64,000 nt of DNA, taken from the NCBI RefSeq assembly GCF_905171765.1, contig NC_053393.1, forward strand, positions 70,525,371 through 70,589,370, in the 5' to 3' direction. Origin of the DNA: Bufo bufo (taxonomy: Eukaryota; Chordata; Amphibia; Anura; Bufonidae). Position numbers and translations under genes: made by a program. The notes under the pieces are model-generated. The model was not told where the DNA came from, did not search any database, and worked only from the letters and a program-made list of their open reading frames with translations. Shown here in pieces: positions 40,501 to 46,696 of the stretch. Positions within the stretch are counted from its first letter, which is position 1. Every line of letters begins with the position of its first letter.

Positions 40501-43500
40501 TTTTAGGTCCAACTCCTACAGATTCTGCATACTTGGGCGAAAAAAGCGGGAAAACTGCAAAATAAAATAAAAATTACTGCCACCAAAAGCTCTTCACTAT
40601 AGGAAAACAATCTGTGAAACGGAATCGCACTCAAAAACACAAGGGGAGGGCCATTTATTATGACTGCAGACGCCAAAAAAATAAATAAAAAAATGGTCAA
40701 ACCCCCAATGGCTGCAAACCCACTGGATTTCCTCCACAAAATCCGTACCATCTGGTGCCAACTTGCCGCTTCGAAACATGAGACCGTGCCCTAACACAGA
40801 CTAAGGTGAAATCTCACTTTCCCAAAGTAACCGGAAGCTTGTAACGCTGAATGAAAATTAAGGAACATCTGTTTAGGTCATTCTGAGGCGTCATTACTGA
40901 AACATAGACGTGTAACATATAACACATGCCGACATAAATCATCAATGAATAACTACAAGAGGAAAACTCCAAGGCTACGAAAAAGGGCAAAATTACAGAT
41001 ACACAATGCACCCGCGGTGACACAGGACCCAGCAGTTCGCCCACCCACCAGACCCCACAAGGCAGCGTGAAGATGAGTCACCAGGTCAGAGCACGAACAT
41101 CAAGGCCTCAGATTTACCTGCCAATCTCCATTCAATTACTGACAGTGGAATTCAAATATTAATGAATGAGAGATTCAGCCGCCTGTACGCAGTAGAATAT
41201 ACCAGTATATAGTGACGTATCAGTGCTTGATATAAATAGCCCAGAACCTCAGCCGTCATCTGTCTGGATCAAGCCCAGAAACCAAGTAGAAGACATGGAC
41301 ATTTCTGTCCATGGGGGTTCACAACAAGTCCCTATGTAAGGCCGTGCTGCAACGTCAAGGCCATCATTTCCTGAAATGAGAAACTGCAGCAGTTTTACTG
41401 TGACCGCAAAGTGTGAACACAGCCTTTAGATTTTTGGAAATGTGCAGAGTTCAGGCCTGTAACAAACACCCACATGAAGCCAGTAGGAGCTCGTTTCTCT
41501 CCATGTACGCAGACCTATCACTGGTACAGTAAGTGATCAATGGAGCACAGACGGTCCCCGACTCCTAGTGTTTCAGTTGCATATTAGCCAGTTACTTTTG
41601 TTTTGTACATGAACCCTATGAATTTGTAAAGCGCTGCGGAATATGGTGGGGCTATATAAATAAAAAAATGTTCATTATTTCTTCATTACTGTCAGAAGCA
41701 CATACCTGCATAGATGAGTGATTTTTATGAACGCATTAAGGGAGGGGGGGGAGAGAGATCAGCCAAAAAAGCATTTGCTCATTTGTCAGCTGATCGATGG
41801 CCCTGCCCCATGTAGAAGACCCTTTACATACAGACAATTGATTTTAAAAGGGGTTGTCAGAGGAAGAAAGAAAAAAAATAAAGCCAGCAGCAGTAGCGGG
41901 GGAGGAGGGGGCGGGCACACACTTAGGCCTCGTTCACATTTCCATTTTTCACTGATGTGTGCGGTCTGCATTTCTCCATGGACAGCACATGTACCCCGTA
42001 GCAGTGTGCACGACACATAACCACTGCAGCCAGGAAGATATCAGTGGTGTGGGACTGCAAAAGCCTCTTCATGGGATATGACCACATGTGGCAGCCACGC
42101 TGTGGTCGAGTCTAAGGCCACACTGCTTAGTGTAATCAGAGCCCGCTGCAGCCCGCACCGGATGCGTTCTGTTTTGCAAATGGACAGCATCAAGACAGAA
42201 TCCTGACCCACTACTTTCAATAGCTATGTGCACACGAGCGTCATCTAATCTGTGTTCAGGAAAAAAATATATATATATCACAGGATGTTTTATATTGACA
42301 TGCCACCAAAATTCGGCCAGCGGCCGCGTGCCGTCTGCCTCCCATGGTTTTCAGTAAGGCATCACTGCAGTTCACAGGCCTGTGGTTTAAAGGGGTGATC
42401 GCTTCAACAGGGTCCACAGCACCCAAAGTGAATAGGAGGTGGATTTTGACCACGTCACTGGCCCGGATGCTGCGGGGGAACTGACCACCATTTTCTGCCC
42501 GAATGCTACATTTACCTACCCACAGGTGGGAGCTCCTCGACATCCTGTGACCAGTGGAATAACATTTATTAGTAAGTATGCACCCAAACTACTAGTAAAC
42601 CAACACTGGCAAAGTACCTCCTGTGCCATTCAGCACCCACGCCCAATATGACAAGGTGCTATAACTACGCCAAAAGGTGTCTCGTGTCAGGAGAAGAGGT
42701 GAGACATCACATGACAATGAACACAACCCGTGTGTCTGAGGCACGTGAGCACATAACACCTGAAGCGTCACCCTGACAGACAGGCTATTAGAAAGCAGCG
42801 CGCAGCCCTCACCCTCCCTGCCATCCGCAGAGACATTTCCGGGATGTGAAGGCAGGAAAAATAAAGCAAGCGGCTTCTGGGGTTTAAAGGAAGAACCCAC
42901 CCTAGAGGCCCAAAATTCTGCCTTCAAAAAGTCTGAAAATAGGGCATTGCAACTTTGTGGGCTTATTTGTGCAAAAAAAGGGTGACACTTTGCATGTTTA
43001 CACCATTAACTCCAGTGTGGAAAAGTGGGTGGGAACGTGAGTGTGGTCCATCTGTGGAACTGATTTTAAGGGGTTGTCCTGCCATATTGATGACTTATCG
43101 TCTGGGTAGGTGATCAATATCTGATCGGGCAGGCCATGTGTAGTGTAATGAAGGATGCAGTGCTCGCAAACAGCTGATCGGTGGGGGGTGCCAGGTGCCG
43201 GACCCCCGCCGATCTGATACAGGACATCAATATATATTGCAGGACAACCCCTGACTCACATGGCCGCGATATGTGGTCGTACCCTTATTCCAAGAAAGTG
43301 CAGTAACATCTCAAGACAAACGTATAAAGGCCGTGTACACATCTGTGCGCTGACAGTCTAATGTACACGGAGCCACCGATTCTCCCCCGATACATGATGT
43401 CAGGGGAAGGATCAGGCAAAACTAACATTATTTTGCCCAATCCTTTCCTTCTCTCGAGATATCCCATCACCAGGTGTCTGGCAGAGGCTCTCTCCTCTCT

Positions 43501-46500
43501 CCCAATTCACTATACATACACGTTGAGCTGAGTTAAACAAGTATGTGGGAGTCCGAAGGGAGGCGGGAGAGAAAGCTGTCCGGCCAACAGCTGCTAAATG
43601 TGTATGACGAACTTTAGACTTAAATCGGTCCTGTCCCCTCTCATGACATGTCAGTTTTAGCAACTACTTGCATTCCTCATGTAATGACAATTCTGGATCA
43701 TCTATTCATATGACTATGTTGAGCCATTCCTTTATTATTCCTGCTAGAAGTTTACAAATAAATTGTCAGCTGTCTGCAGTAAAGGTACTGCTGGGTGTTA
43801 CCAGTAGCGGGCGTGACTGTCGGTGTCAGACAGTGCAGGGACACTCCCCCGTCTGGACCATTACTGAAAGCTGCTGAACATTCAGAAACTTCTAGTAGGG
43901 GTGGGCGATATGGCCTAAAATCTATATTGCGATATAATTTGAAGCATGTGCGATATATTTTCTTCTGTATGTATACAAAAATATACAAATTACAAAACTT
44001 GGCCCAGAGCCAGTGCCATCAGCCCCATGGCATTTGCCATCATCATACATGATTGTCCCTCAGAGCCAGTGTCATCAGTCCCAAGCCCCATGGCATTTGC
44101 CATCAGACATGTCCCTCAGAGCCAGTGCCATCAGCATTTGCCATGATCTATCAGACTGTCTGATGATAGCAAATGCCATGGGGCGCTGATCTGATGGCAC
44201 TGGCTCACTGGGAGACATGTCTGAATAAGACATGTGTCCCCCAGTGCCATCAGATCAGCGCCCCATGGCATTTGCCATCATCAGCCATGTGTCCCCCAGC
44301 AGTGAGCCAGTGCCATCAGATCAGCCCCATGCTCCGTGGTCTTATTGCGGGGCGGCGATATACACAAAATCCATATCAAGGCACATATCATATCGCCAAT
44401 ATCGCCCACCCCTAACTTCTAGTAGAAATAACAGAGGAATGGAACAACAGAGTGTCATAAGAATAGCTGCTCCAGAATCCCTATTACACGTCTGGAGAGG
44501 GGACAGGTCCTCTGAGTCTAGGGCTACATGCGTCGTGCGACTTCTTGTCGAGCAAAAATCGTGCAACAATTTTTAAAATGACAGTCAATAGTGTCACACT
44601 GCGACTGAGACACGACAATCGCTAAAATATTCATCCAAATCGGATTTTTGTGCAACTGTCACGTCGCAGTGCGACACCATAACTGTCATTACAAAACATG
44701 GCGCTGTAGCCCTAGCCTAAAAGGGATCTCCAAGAATAATCATTTTTTTATCTAAAGCCCCTGCCTGCCTCCATAAACACAAGTTTCACACTTACCTGCT
44801 CCCTGCCGGTCTGCTTGGGAACGGTCGCATGCTCCACTGCAGCCAATGACTGGCTTCAGCGGTTATGTGCTGCTTGTGGCCAAGTCACTGCTGAAGCCAT
44901 TTATTGCCTGCAGCAGAGCATGTGACGACGTGCAGGCAGCGCCGGATATAGACAGTCCGGGGACCGGAAAATGAAGGAGCCGACACGGAGCAGGTACCGT
45001 AAGTAGGAAACTTCTGTATACAAAGCAAACTCTGGCAAAATGGACTTTGCCGAATGATAAATCTTTTCCAATGTCTTAGAAGGAACTGGGGCAAATAGTG
45101 GCTGGAGAAAGATGATCACAAGGTGCGACTTTTGTACATGCAAGCTGCACGACTGACAAAGGCTTCTGAGGGAACAGTCACAGACAACAGCAAAATTCTG
45201 TAGATGCCACAAATTGTGTAAGCCAGTGCCAACGTATCAGCCACAATACCGCATGGCAGAAAGAACACGATGGGCGTACACATTACATAAATGTCAGACC
45301 ATCCAATGCCGACCTCCAAAGGTGCCCGAGGCCATGTAGTAAGGGAATGCAGTTTATGCTGTGCCCTAGTATAATCTTATCTGTTCATCTCTAAGGCAGT
45401 GCCGGAGATATCAGAGTACAGGGCTCAACCTGTCCTTCTTGAGATGGGAGAGTGTCCCAATGGTAGGACCCCTATCCATCTAATCGCTATCCCCTACACT
45501 GTGGATGTAGGAGAACTTGAAATTAGAGTAATTAGGTTTCCAACATATCAGGAAAAGGCAGGCACCACCATTATAACATGCAGGACTATAAACCACCACC
45601 GGTAAAAACTACACCGACATGTGATGGACTGAAATCAGCTGGCTGGCCCCCGGCTGAGGCACCACGTGCTGGCACCCGGCTGAGGCACCACGTGCTGGCA
45701 CCCGGCTGAGGCACCACGTGCTGGCACCCGGCTGAGGCACCACGTGCTGGCACCCGGCTGAGGCATCACGTGCTGGCACCCGGCTGAGGCATCACGTGCT
45801 GGCACCCGGCTGAGGCATCACGTGCTGGCACCCGGCTGAGGCATCACGTGCTGGCACCCGGCTGAGGCATCACGTGCTGGCACCCGGCTACCTCTCTGTC
45901 ACGTTTTCCCCCTAGTTACTGTGGACAGGATGGCAGATGTGAGGCATCATGTGCTGGCACCAGGCTGAGGCATCATGTGCTGGCACCAGGCTGAGGCATC
46001 ATGTGCTGGCACCAGGCTGAGGCATCATGTGCTGGCACCAGGCTGAGGCATCATGTGCTGGCACCAGGCTGAGGCATCATGTGCTGGCACCAGGCTGAGG
46101 CATCATGTGCTGGCACCAGGCTGAGGCATCATGTGCTGGCACCAGGCTGAGGCATCATGTGCTGGCACCAGGCTGAGGCATCATGTGCTGGCACCAGGCT
46201 GAGGCATCATGTGCTGGCACCAGGCTGAGGCATCATGTGCTGGCACCAGGCTGAGGCATCATGTGCTGGCACCAGGCTGAGGCATCATGTGCTGGCACCA
46301 GGCTGAGGCATCATGTGCTGGCACCAGGCTGAGGCATCATGTGCTGGCACCAGGCTGAGGCATCATGTGCTGGCACCAGGCTGAGGCATCATGTGCTGGC
46401 ACCAGGCTGAGGCATCAGGTGCTGGCACCAGGCTGAGGCATCATGTGCTGGCACCAGGCTGAGGCATCATGTGCTGGCACCAGGCTGAGGCACCATGTGC

Positions 46501-46696
46501 TGGCACCCGGCTGCCTCTCTGTCACGTTTCCCCCCTAGTTACTGTGGACAGGATGGCAGATGTGAGGAGGACAGGGCCTCAGGCCTGGGCCTATGGCAGA
46601 CACCCCTCCCCCCCCCTCGTGATGGATTAATTACCGGTCATTGAGCTGGTCCTCGGTGCCAGGCAGCGGATGTACCACGAAGTGTATGGACGTCAT
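6051..46696 (-). CDS. UBR5: UBR5 (EDD1) E3 ubiquitin-protein ligase, 5' part of the gene: spliced exons 1-17
   Basis: UBR5 is a giant, mainly nuclear HECT-type E3 ligase that recognises N-degrons and builds K48-linked and branched ubiquitin chains. Seventeen exons on the minus strand, each bounded by AG and GT, join in frame to 711 codons from [20 protein letters not shown] to [10 protein letters not shown] recognise the sequence directly as vertebrate UBR5, and residue numbering matches the human protein as I remember it (for example, exon 6 ends at Gln192 in both). The encoded part is the N-terminal RCC1-like beta-propeller plus a UBA domain near residues 184-226 (exons 6 and 7). The UBR box, MLLE and catalytic HECT domains lie beyond the left edge, so this is a partial gene. 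Introns range from 80 bp to 14.7 kb and hold most repeats of the window. No frameshift or premature stop was seen in the coding exons, which suggests a functional gene. Confidence 0.96.
6283..6395 (-). CDS. UBR5: UBR5 coding exon 16
   Basis: 113 nt between TTCCAAG and GTTAATAAC. Encodes [20 protein letters not shown], then [18 protein letters not shown]. The KRRR start is a nuclear-localisation-like basic cluster, split over the exon 15/16 junction. Only 88 bp separate it from exon 17. Confidence 0.95.
6849..7479. mobile_element. Foldback MITE, TTAA-flanked (piggyBac-like), in UBR5 intron 15
   Basis: Two long inverted arms: TTAAAGCGAACCTGTCACC at 6,849 mirrors GGTGACAGGTTCGCTTTAA ending at 7,479. 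The arms pair nearly along their whole length around a centre close to 7,150. The ends begin and finish with TTAA, the target used by piggyBac transposases, so a non-autonomous piggyBac-like element is my best call. A related copy lies at about 63,005. Confidence 0.7.
7526..7635 (-). CDS. UBR5: UBR5 coding exon 15
   Basis: 110 nt between TTGCAAG and GTAAGTTATT. Encodes [20 protein letters not shown], then [16 protein letters not shown], a Pro/Ser-rich disordered linker. A 0.63-kb foldback repeat starts only 46 bp downstream of its donor. Confidence 0.95.
8086..8564. mobile_element. MITE with GGCTACTTTCACAC termini (Harbinger-like)
   Basis: Inverted termini GGCTACTTTCACAC and GTGTGAAAGTAGCC, with many internal ACGGATCCGT palindromes. 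It is flanked by TAA on the left and CAA on the right, a degenerate 3-bp duplication. A second copy with a perfect TAA duplication is at 39,450. It lies in UBR5 intron 14. Confidence 0.75.
8892..9076 (-). CDS. UBR5: UBR5 coding exon 14
   Basis: 185 nt between CCGACAG and GTACGTGC. Encodes [20 protein letters not shown], then [20 protein letters not shown] and RSPESLKN...KTTEA plus two bases of a Lys codon. Confidence 0.95.
9945..10261. mobile_element. hAT-like terminus with GC-rich head
   Basis: Starts CAGCGGTCCCCAACCGCCGGG, followed by a CGGGCCGCGG-rich segment. This matches the well-known hAT-type terminal sequence CAGNGGTCCCCAACC. It continues into the 22-bp minisatellite. The other end was not located. 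Confidence 0.45.
10264..10484. repeat. 22-bp minisatellite with G runs
   Basis: About ten units of GGGGGGCTGACGGCTGACCAGA in exact 22-bp register (ACCAG at 10,284, 10,306 and so on to 10,460), followed by GACATTGGGGGG units to about 10,560. It lies in UBR5 intron 13. Confidence 0.93.
12036..12153 (-). CDS. UBR5: UBR5 coding exon 13
   Basis: 118 nt between CTTTTAG and GTGAGAAT. It completes the Trp codon and encodes [20 protein letters not shown], a basic stretch that may act as a nuclear localisation signal (inference), then [19 protein letters not shown]. Confidence 0.95.
12543..12697 (-). CDS. UBR5: UBR5 coding exon 12
   Basis: 155 nt between a poly-T tract ending GTCAG and donor GTGAGTAG. 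Encodes [20 protein letters not shown], then a segment ending [10 protein letters not shown] and the first two bases of a Trp codon. It is another propeller blade (LYWWG across the junction with exon 13). Confidence 0.95.
13568..13678 (-). CDS. UBR5: UBR5 coding exon 11
   Basis: 111 nt (37 codons) between TTTTCAG and GTTTGGAC. Encodes [20 protein letters not shown], then [17 protein letters not shown]. The intron before it is only 108 bp. Confidence 0.95.
13787..13903 (-). CDS. UBR5: UBR5 coding exon 10
   Basis: 117 nt (39 codons) between TATGTAG and GTTTGTC. Encodes [20 protein letters not shown], then KGELYQWKW, a typical beta-propeller blade repeat (a G-x-L-Y-x-W motif of RCC1-like blades). 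Confidence 0.95.
14090..14560. mobile_element. Palindromic MITE fragments
   Basis: Contains GGGGGTATTCCGGGTGG, TTATCCCCTATCC and the inner hairpin GAAACTGCATCTCCCA / GGGAGTTGTAGTTTCAC, closing with GGATTACCCCTTTAA. Related sequence is at 33,250-33,600. It lies in UBR5 intron 9. Confidence 0.5.
14988..15181 (-). CDS. UBR5: UBR5 coding exon 9
   Basis: 194 nt between CCCTTAG and GTATAGTG. Encodes an Arg/Glu-rich helix ([20 protein letters not shown]), then the stretch ending [10 protein letters not shown]. The exon starts two bases into a Glu codon and ends at a codon boundary. Confidence 0.95.
15981..16130 (-). CDS. UBR5: UBR5 coding exon 8
   Basis: 150 nt between TTTATAG and GTAATTCTG. Encodes [20 protein letters not shown] followed by [21 protein letters not shown] and LSRIGSSR. 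All phases fit its neighbours. The Ser/Arg-rich end is a likely regulatory linker (inference). Confidence 0.95.
16361..16520 (-). CDS. UBR5: UBR5 coding exon 7 (rest of UBA domain, acidic stretch)
   Basis: 160 nt between ACTATAG and GTTAGTG. Encodes [20 protein letters not shown], then [14 protein letters not shown], the rest of the three-helix UBA domain, followed by the acidic run [10 protein letters not shown] and TASESYLPG. Confidence 0.95.
17736..17925 (-). CDS. UBR5: UBR5 coding exon 6 (start of UBA domain)
   Basis: 190 nt from acceptor TATACAG. Encodes [20 protein letters not shown], an Arg-rich basic stretch ([16 protein letters not shown]), then [15 protein letters not shown], the first part of the UBA domain, which binds ubiquitin. 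The donor is GTCATT, which fits the consensus poorly after the GT. Confidence 0.95.
18230..18349 (-). CDS. UBR5: UBR5 coding exon 5
   Basis: 120 nt between TTTTCAG and GTAAGTTTT, encoding [20 protein letters not shown], then [19 protein letters not shown]. This is a low-complexity, Ser/Gly/Arg-rich loop of the propeller region. Phase 2 enters and leaves as expected for its neighbours. Confidence 0.95.
19448..19694. repeat. Perfect inverted repeat, 94-bp arms, 59-nt loop
   Basis: The left arm 19,448-19,541 is the exact reverse complement of the right arm 19,601-19,694 as compared base by base. It lies in UBR5 intron 4. The flanks contain a GCGTTTCGCC motif like that of some frog repeats (19,920). 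An unspliced transcript would form a 94-bp perfect duplex. Confidence 0.93.
19980..20102. mobile_element. Short hAT-like MITE
   Basis: Termini CAGGGATGG and CCATCCCTG with an inner palindrome (GCTGTTGCAAAACTACAACT / AGTTGTAGTTTTACAACAGC). No clear 8-bp duplication was seen, so the hAT call is by terminus only. Confidence 0.55.
20103..20470. mobile_element. Palindromic MITE
   Basis: ATGTAGAGGAAGTTAATAC at the left mirrors GTATTAACTTCCTCTACAT at the right. Inner matches (CCATGGTTACGACCAC / GTGGTCGTAACCATGG) show that the element is an imperfect hairpin along its whole length. It directly abuts the preceding MITE. Confidence 0.7.
21272..21525. mobile_element. Harbinger-like MITE with TTA duplication, beside UBR5 exon 4
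   Basis: Termini GGGTCCATTCACACATCCGT and GGACGTGTGAATTGAGCC, flanked on both sides by TTA (21,269-21,271 and 21,526-21,528). TWA duplications are typical of PIF/Harbinger transposition. Its edge is about 65 bp downstream of the exon 4 donor. Confidence 0.7.
21591..21667 (-). CDS. UBR5: UBR5 coding exon 4
   Basis: 77 nt between TTAG and GTAAGACC, encoding [20 protein letters not shown] followed by PENND and two bases of a Gly codon. Only an 80-bp intron separates it from exon 3. Compared with the human protein as remembered it carries a few conservative changes (for example Ile for Val in GRxCRIG). Confidence 0.95.
21748..21829 (-). CDS. UBR5: UBR5 coding exon 3
   Basis: 82 nt between acceptor CATAG and donor GTAAAGC. 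One base completes the Ser codon, then [20 protein letters not shown] and a further seven residues ending LLE follow. Phase 0 at the 3' end matches exon 4. It belongs to the first blades of the RCC1-like beta-propeller. Confidence 0.95.
22000..22920. other. UBR5 intron 2, no gene seen
   Basis: Mixed-composition intron. A weak inverted pair (TTATACTGATTTATAATGC at 22,500 against GCATTATAAATTAATATAA at 22,613) hints at an old MITE. GGATAGGCCATCAATATTAA at 22,742 belongs to the common GATAGGTCATCAAT repeat group. Confidence 0.4.
22922..23223. mobile_element. GGCCTCATGCACAC-type MITE with TTA duplication
   Basis: Termini GGCCTCATGCACACGACCG and the near mirror GGTCATGTGCATGAAGCC, flanked by TTA on both sides. 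The interior is an imperfect palindrome with TTGCGGTTCCGCAAAAC-like segments. Harbinger-like by duplication size (inference). Confidence 0.75.
24178..24477. mobile_element. GGCCTCATGCACA-type MITE, diverged copy
   Basis: Begins GGCCTCATGCACATGAAA and ends GTCGCATGCATGAGGCC. It has the same family architecture as the 22,922 element, but the flanking duplication is not preserved. Confidence 0.6.
25493..25527. repeat. (TA)n microsatellite
   Basis: Uninterrupted TA/AT dinucleotides following an A run. Confidence 0.95.
25540..25620. mobile_element. L2/CR1-type LINE 3' tail fragment
   Basis: Contains GATTGTAAGCTCTTGCGGGC followed by AGGGTCC and CTGTACCAGTCTGTTA. This resembles the conserved GTAAGCTC...GCAGGG 3' tail of L2-like LINEs and their SINEs. 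A similar tail piece is at about 41,620. Known by pattern only. Confidence 0.45.
25690..27330. other. UBR5 intron 2, repeat remnants
   Basis: Contains an inverted repeat at about 25,840-26,010 (GGTAAGCCCTTACCTGTG, CAGGCAGTTCCG...) and a partial Harbinger-like MITE end at 26,040-26,115 (TTGCGGACGTGTGAATGGGGCC). Copies of the GTCATGTGACC repeat lie at 26,370-26,620. No exon was recognised. Confidence 0.4.
27335..27630. mobile_element. Foldback MITE with C-run head
   Basis: Inverted arms GATAATATACTTACC / GGTAAGTATATTATC, GCTCCCTGCACCGCTCC / GGAGCGGTGCAGGGAGC and TCTCCCTGTACACGGATGA / TCATCCGTGTACAGGGAGA. A related, more diverged copy lies at about 34,740-34,980. It lies in UBR5 intron 2. Confidence 0.65.
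27995..28517 (-). pseudogene. Tc1-like transposase, C-terminal catalytic part (truncated)
   Basis: The minus-strand frame reads from ...[15 protein letters not shown] through MWSDEF (first catalytic Asp) to [13 protein letters not shown] (second Asp). Tc1/mariner transposases cut and paste DNA between TA sites using a DDE triad. The frame ends at about 27,998, where an unrelated GATGACCTATCC repeat takes over, so the third catalytic residue (E/D) is missing. The N-terminal part is 2.15 kb away at 30,665-30,912, beyond an inserted foldback element. It cannot encode an active enzyme. Confidence 0.88.
28518..30664. mobile_element. 2.15-kb foldback element inserted in a Tc1-like transposase gene
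   Basis: Starts GGCCTCATGCACACGAACG and ends ACGGTCGTGTGCATGAGGCC, flanked by TTA on both sides (28,515-28,517 and 30,665-30,667). The two roughly 1-kb arms mirror one another. Examples are GAAGCGTCCCCATCACC near 28,857 against 30,245, GGGGTTAATTGT near 29,083 against 30,160, and GCTCCCGGCCGGACACGAAC around the centre at about 29,605. The arms carry short tandem units (GTTGGTGGCACAGTGTG, CCTCCCTCTATTGTAATAA) with C or G runs. There is no transposase inside, so it is non-autonomous. The short termini are shared with the 22,922, 47,622 and 48,106 MITEs. Confidence 0.85.
30665..30912 (-). pseudogene. Tc1-like transposase, N-terminal DNA-binding part
   Basis: The minus-strand frame starts [20 protein letters not shown] and runs through a helix-turn-helix region ([24 protein letters not shown]) to [11 protein letters not shown], where the foldback element interrupts it. 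The paired-like HTH fits the N-terminus of Tc1-family transposases, and the remainder continues at 28,514 and leftwards. The upstream terminus is at about 31,035-31,074. Confidence 0.85.
31035..31074. mobile_element. Right terminal inverted repeat of the Tc1-like element
   Basis: Read on the minus strand it begins CTGCCTGTCCCAAAAAAAA, then GTCGCCACCTGGATTTGA, next to a TATATA flank. It lies about 125-160 bp upstream of the transposase start, as usual for Tc1-like elements. The left terminus is lost. Confidence 0.65.
31898..31942 (-). CDS. UBR5: UBR5 coding exon 2
   Basis: A 45-nt exon between acceptor TTTTTAG and donor GTAAGTG. It completes Arg21 and encodes [14 protein letters not shown], as in vertebrate UBR5, leaving two bases of the next Ser codon. 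It is isolated by a 14.7-kb upstream intron and a 10.1-kb downstream intron. Confidence 0.95.
31943..33829. other. UBR5 intron 1, part next to exon 2
   Basis: Several interspersed repeats. An imperfect palindrome around 32,430-32,860 has the arms CATTGTCCATGATGAGACAACCCC and its mirror in shorter pieces. A copy at 33,250-33,600 is related to the 14,090 MITE (GGTATTCTGGTTGTTCC...GGAATACCC). No gene seen. Confidence 0.4.
33830..34620 (-). pseudogene. Second Tc1-like transposase relic
   Basis: On the minus strand, fragments in several frames read like a Tc1-family transposase of a different subfamily. They include [41 protein letters not shown] and a stretch resembling [20 protein letters not shown]. 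Frames change repeatedly, and the catalytic segment around SPDL is disrupted by a small deletion, so it is dead and older than the copy at 28-31 kb. It lies in UBR5 intron 1, 1.9-2.7 kb upstream of exon 2 in gene orientation. Confidence 0.8.
34740..34985. mobile_element. Foldback MITE, diverged copy of the 27.3-kb element
   Basis: Shares CTTCCTGCACACCGATGA, GGAAGCAGCCAATGGCAGG and GGGGTAAGTATATTACC with the element at 27,335. The inner arms GCAGCCAATGGCAG / CTGCCATTGGCTGC form a hairpin. Confidence 0.55.
37024..37539. mobile_element. Non-autonomous hAT element
   Basis: Left end CAGGGCTGAAACGATTACTC and right end ATTTACTGCAGCCCTA. The 8-bp flanks GTTCACAA (37,016-37,023) and GTTCACAC (37,540-37,547) differ at one base. 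An 8-bp duplication with CAGGGCTG-type termini is diagnostic for hAT. The interior has GGCACTGGGGGAGG-type short repeats and no transposase frame. Confidence 0.85.
39450..39725. mobile_element. GGCTACTTTCACAC-type MITE with TAA duplication
   Basis: Termini GGCTACTTTCACACGAGCGG and TAGTGTGAAAGTAGCC, flanked by TAA on both sides (39,447-39,449 and 39,726-39,728). Related to the 8,086 element. The 3-bp TWA duplication points to PIF/Harbinger. Confidence 0.78.
39730..43887. other. UBR5 intron 1, mostly unique-looking sequence
   Basis: Apart from an L2-like tail at 41,600, a GATCAATATCTGATCGG repeat at 43,080-43,250 and small AT runs, no clear repeat or coding exon was seen. It might hold intronic regulatory sequence, but nothing specific can be supported by eye. 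Confidence 0.35.
41600..41690. mobile_element. L2/CR1-type LINE 3' tail fragment
   Basis: Contains TGTAAAGCGCTGCGGAATAT followed by GGTGGGGCTATATAAATAAA, a familiar 3' tail of frog L2-like LINEs. It ends in an A-rich run. Confidence 0.45.
43896..44414. mobile_element. Non-autonomous hAT-like element with internal tandem repeat
   Basis: Termini TAGGGGTGGGCGATATGGCC and ATATCGCCCACCCCTA, flanked by a perfect 8-bp duplication ACTTCTAG (43,888-43,895 and 44,415-44,422). The interior carries several units of CAGAGCCAGTGCCATCAG, CCCCATGGCATTTGCCATCA and ACATGTGTCCC in both orientations. No transposase. It lies in UBR5 intron 1. Confidence 0.88.
44518..44710. mobile_element. Short palindromic MITE
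   Basis: CTAGGGCTACATGCG at the left mirrors GCGCTGTAGCCCTAG at the right. Inner segments (TGACAGTCAATAGTGTC, TGTCACGTCGCAGTGCGAC) pair imperfectly. A related segment occurs at about 38,850-39,060 (TGCGACATG..., AGTCGCGCAAATATCCATCC). Confidence 0.55.
45640..46515. repeat. 26-bp minisatellite with E-box units at the start of UBR5 intron 1
   Basis: Direct repeat of a 26-bp unit containing GGCTGAGGCAYCAYGTG. The left block (about 45,655-45,895) has nine units, each with CACGTG (45,663, 45,689, 45,715 and so on to 45,871) and CCCGGC. The right block (about 45,945-46,505) has 22 units with CATGTG and CCAGGC instead, and one CAGGTG at 46,416. A unique-looking flank (CCTCTCTGTCACG... GGCAGATGTGAGG) occurs after each block, at about 45,890-45,944 and 46,510-46,567. 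The array therefore arose by duplication of a block plus its flank. It lies about 120 bp past the exon 1 donor. Confidence 0.93.
46635..46696 (-). CDS. UBR5: UBR5 coding exon 1 (start codon)
   Basis: 62 nt: ATG at 46,696-46,694 followed by 19 more codons reading [20 protein letters not shown], then CG of the next Arg codon, then donor GTAATTAA. This is the invariant N-terminus of vertebrate UBR5, which fixes the start. The exon sits at the downstream edge of a CpG island. The 5' UTR continues upstream; its exact 5' end cannot be seen. Confidence 0.96.

Noticed and set aside
45640..46515. A CRISPR-like direct repeat array
   Set aside because: Repeats are directly contiguous without unique spacers, in a vertebrate intron; it is a minisatellite.
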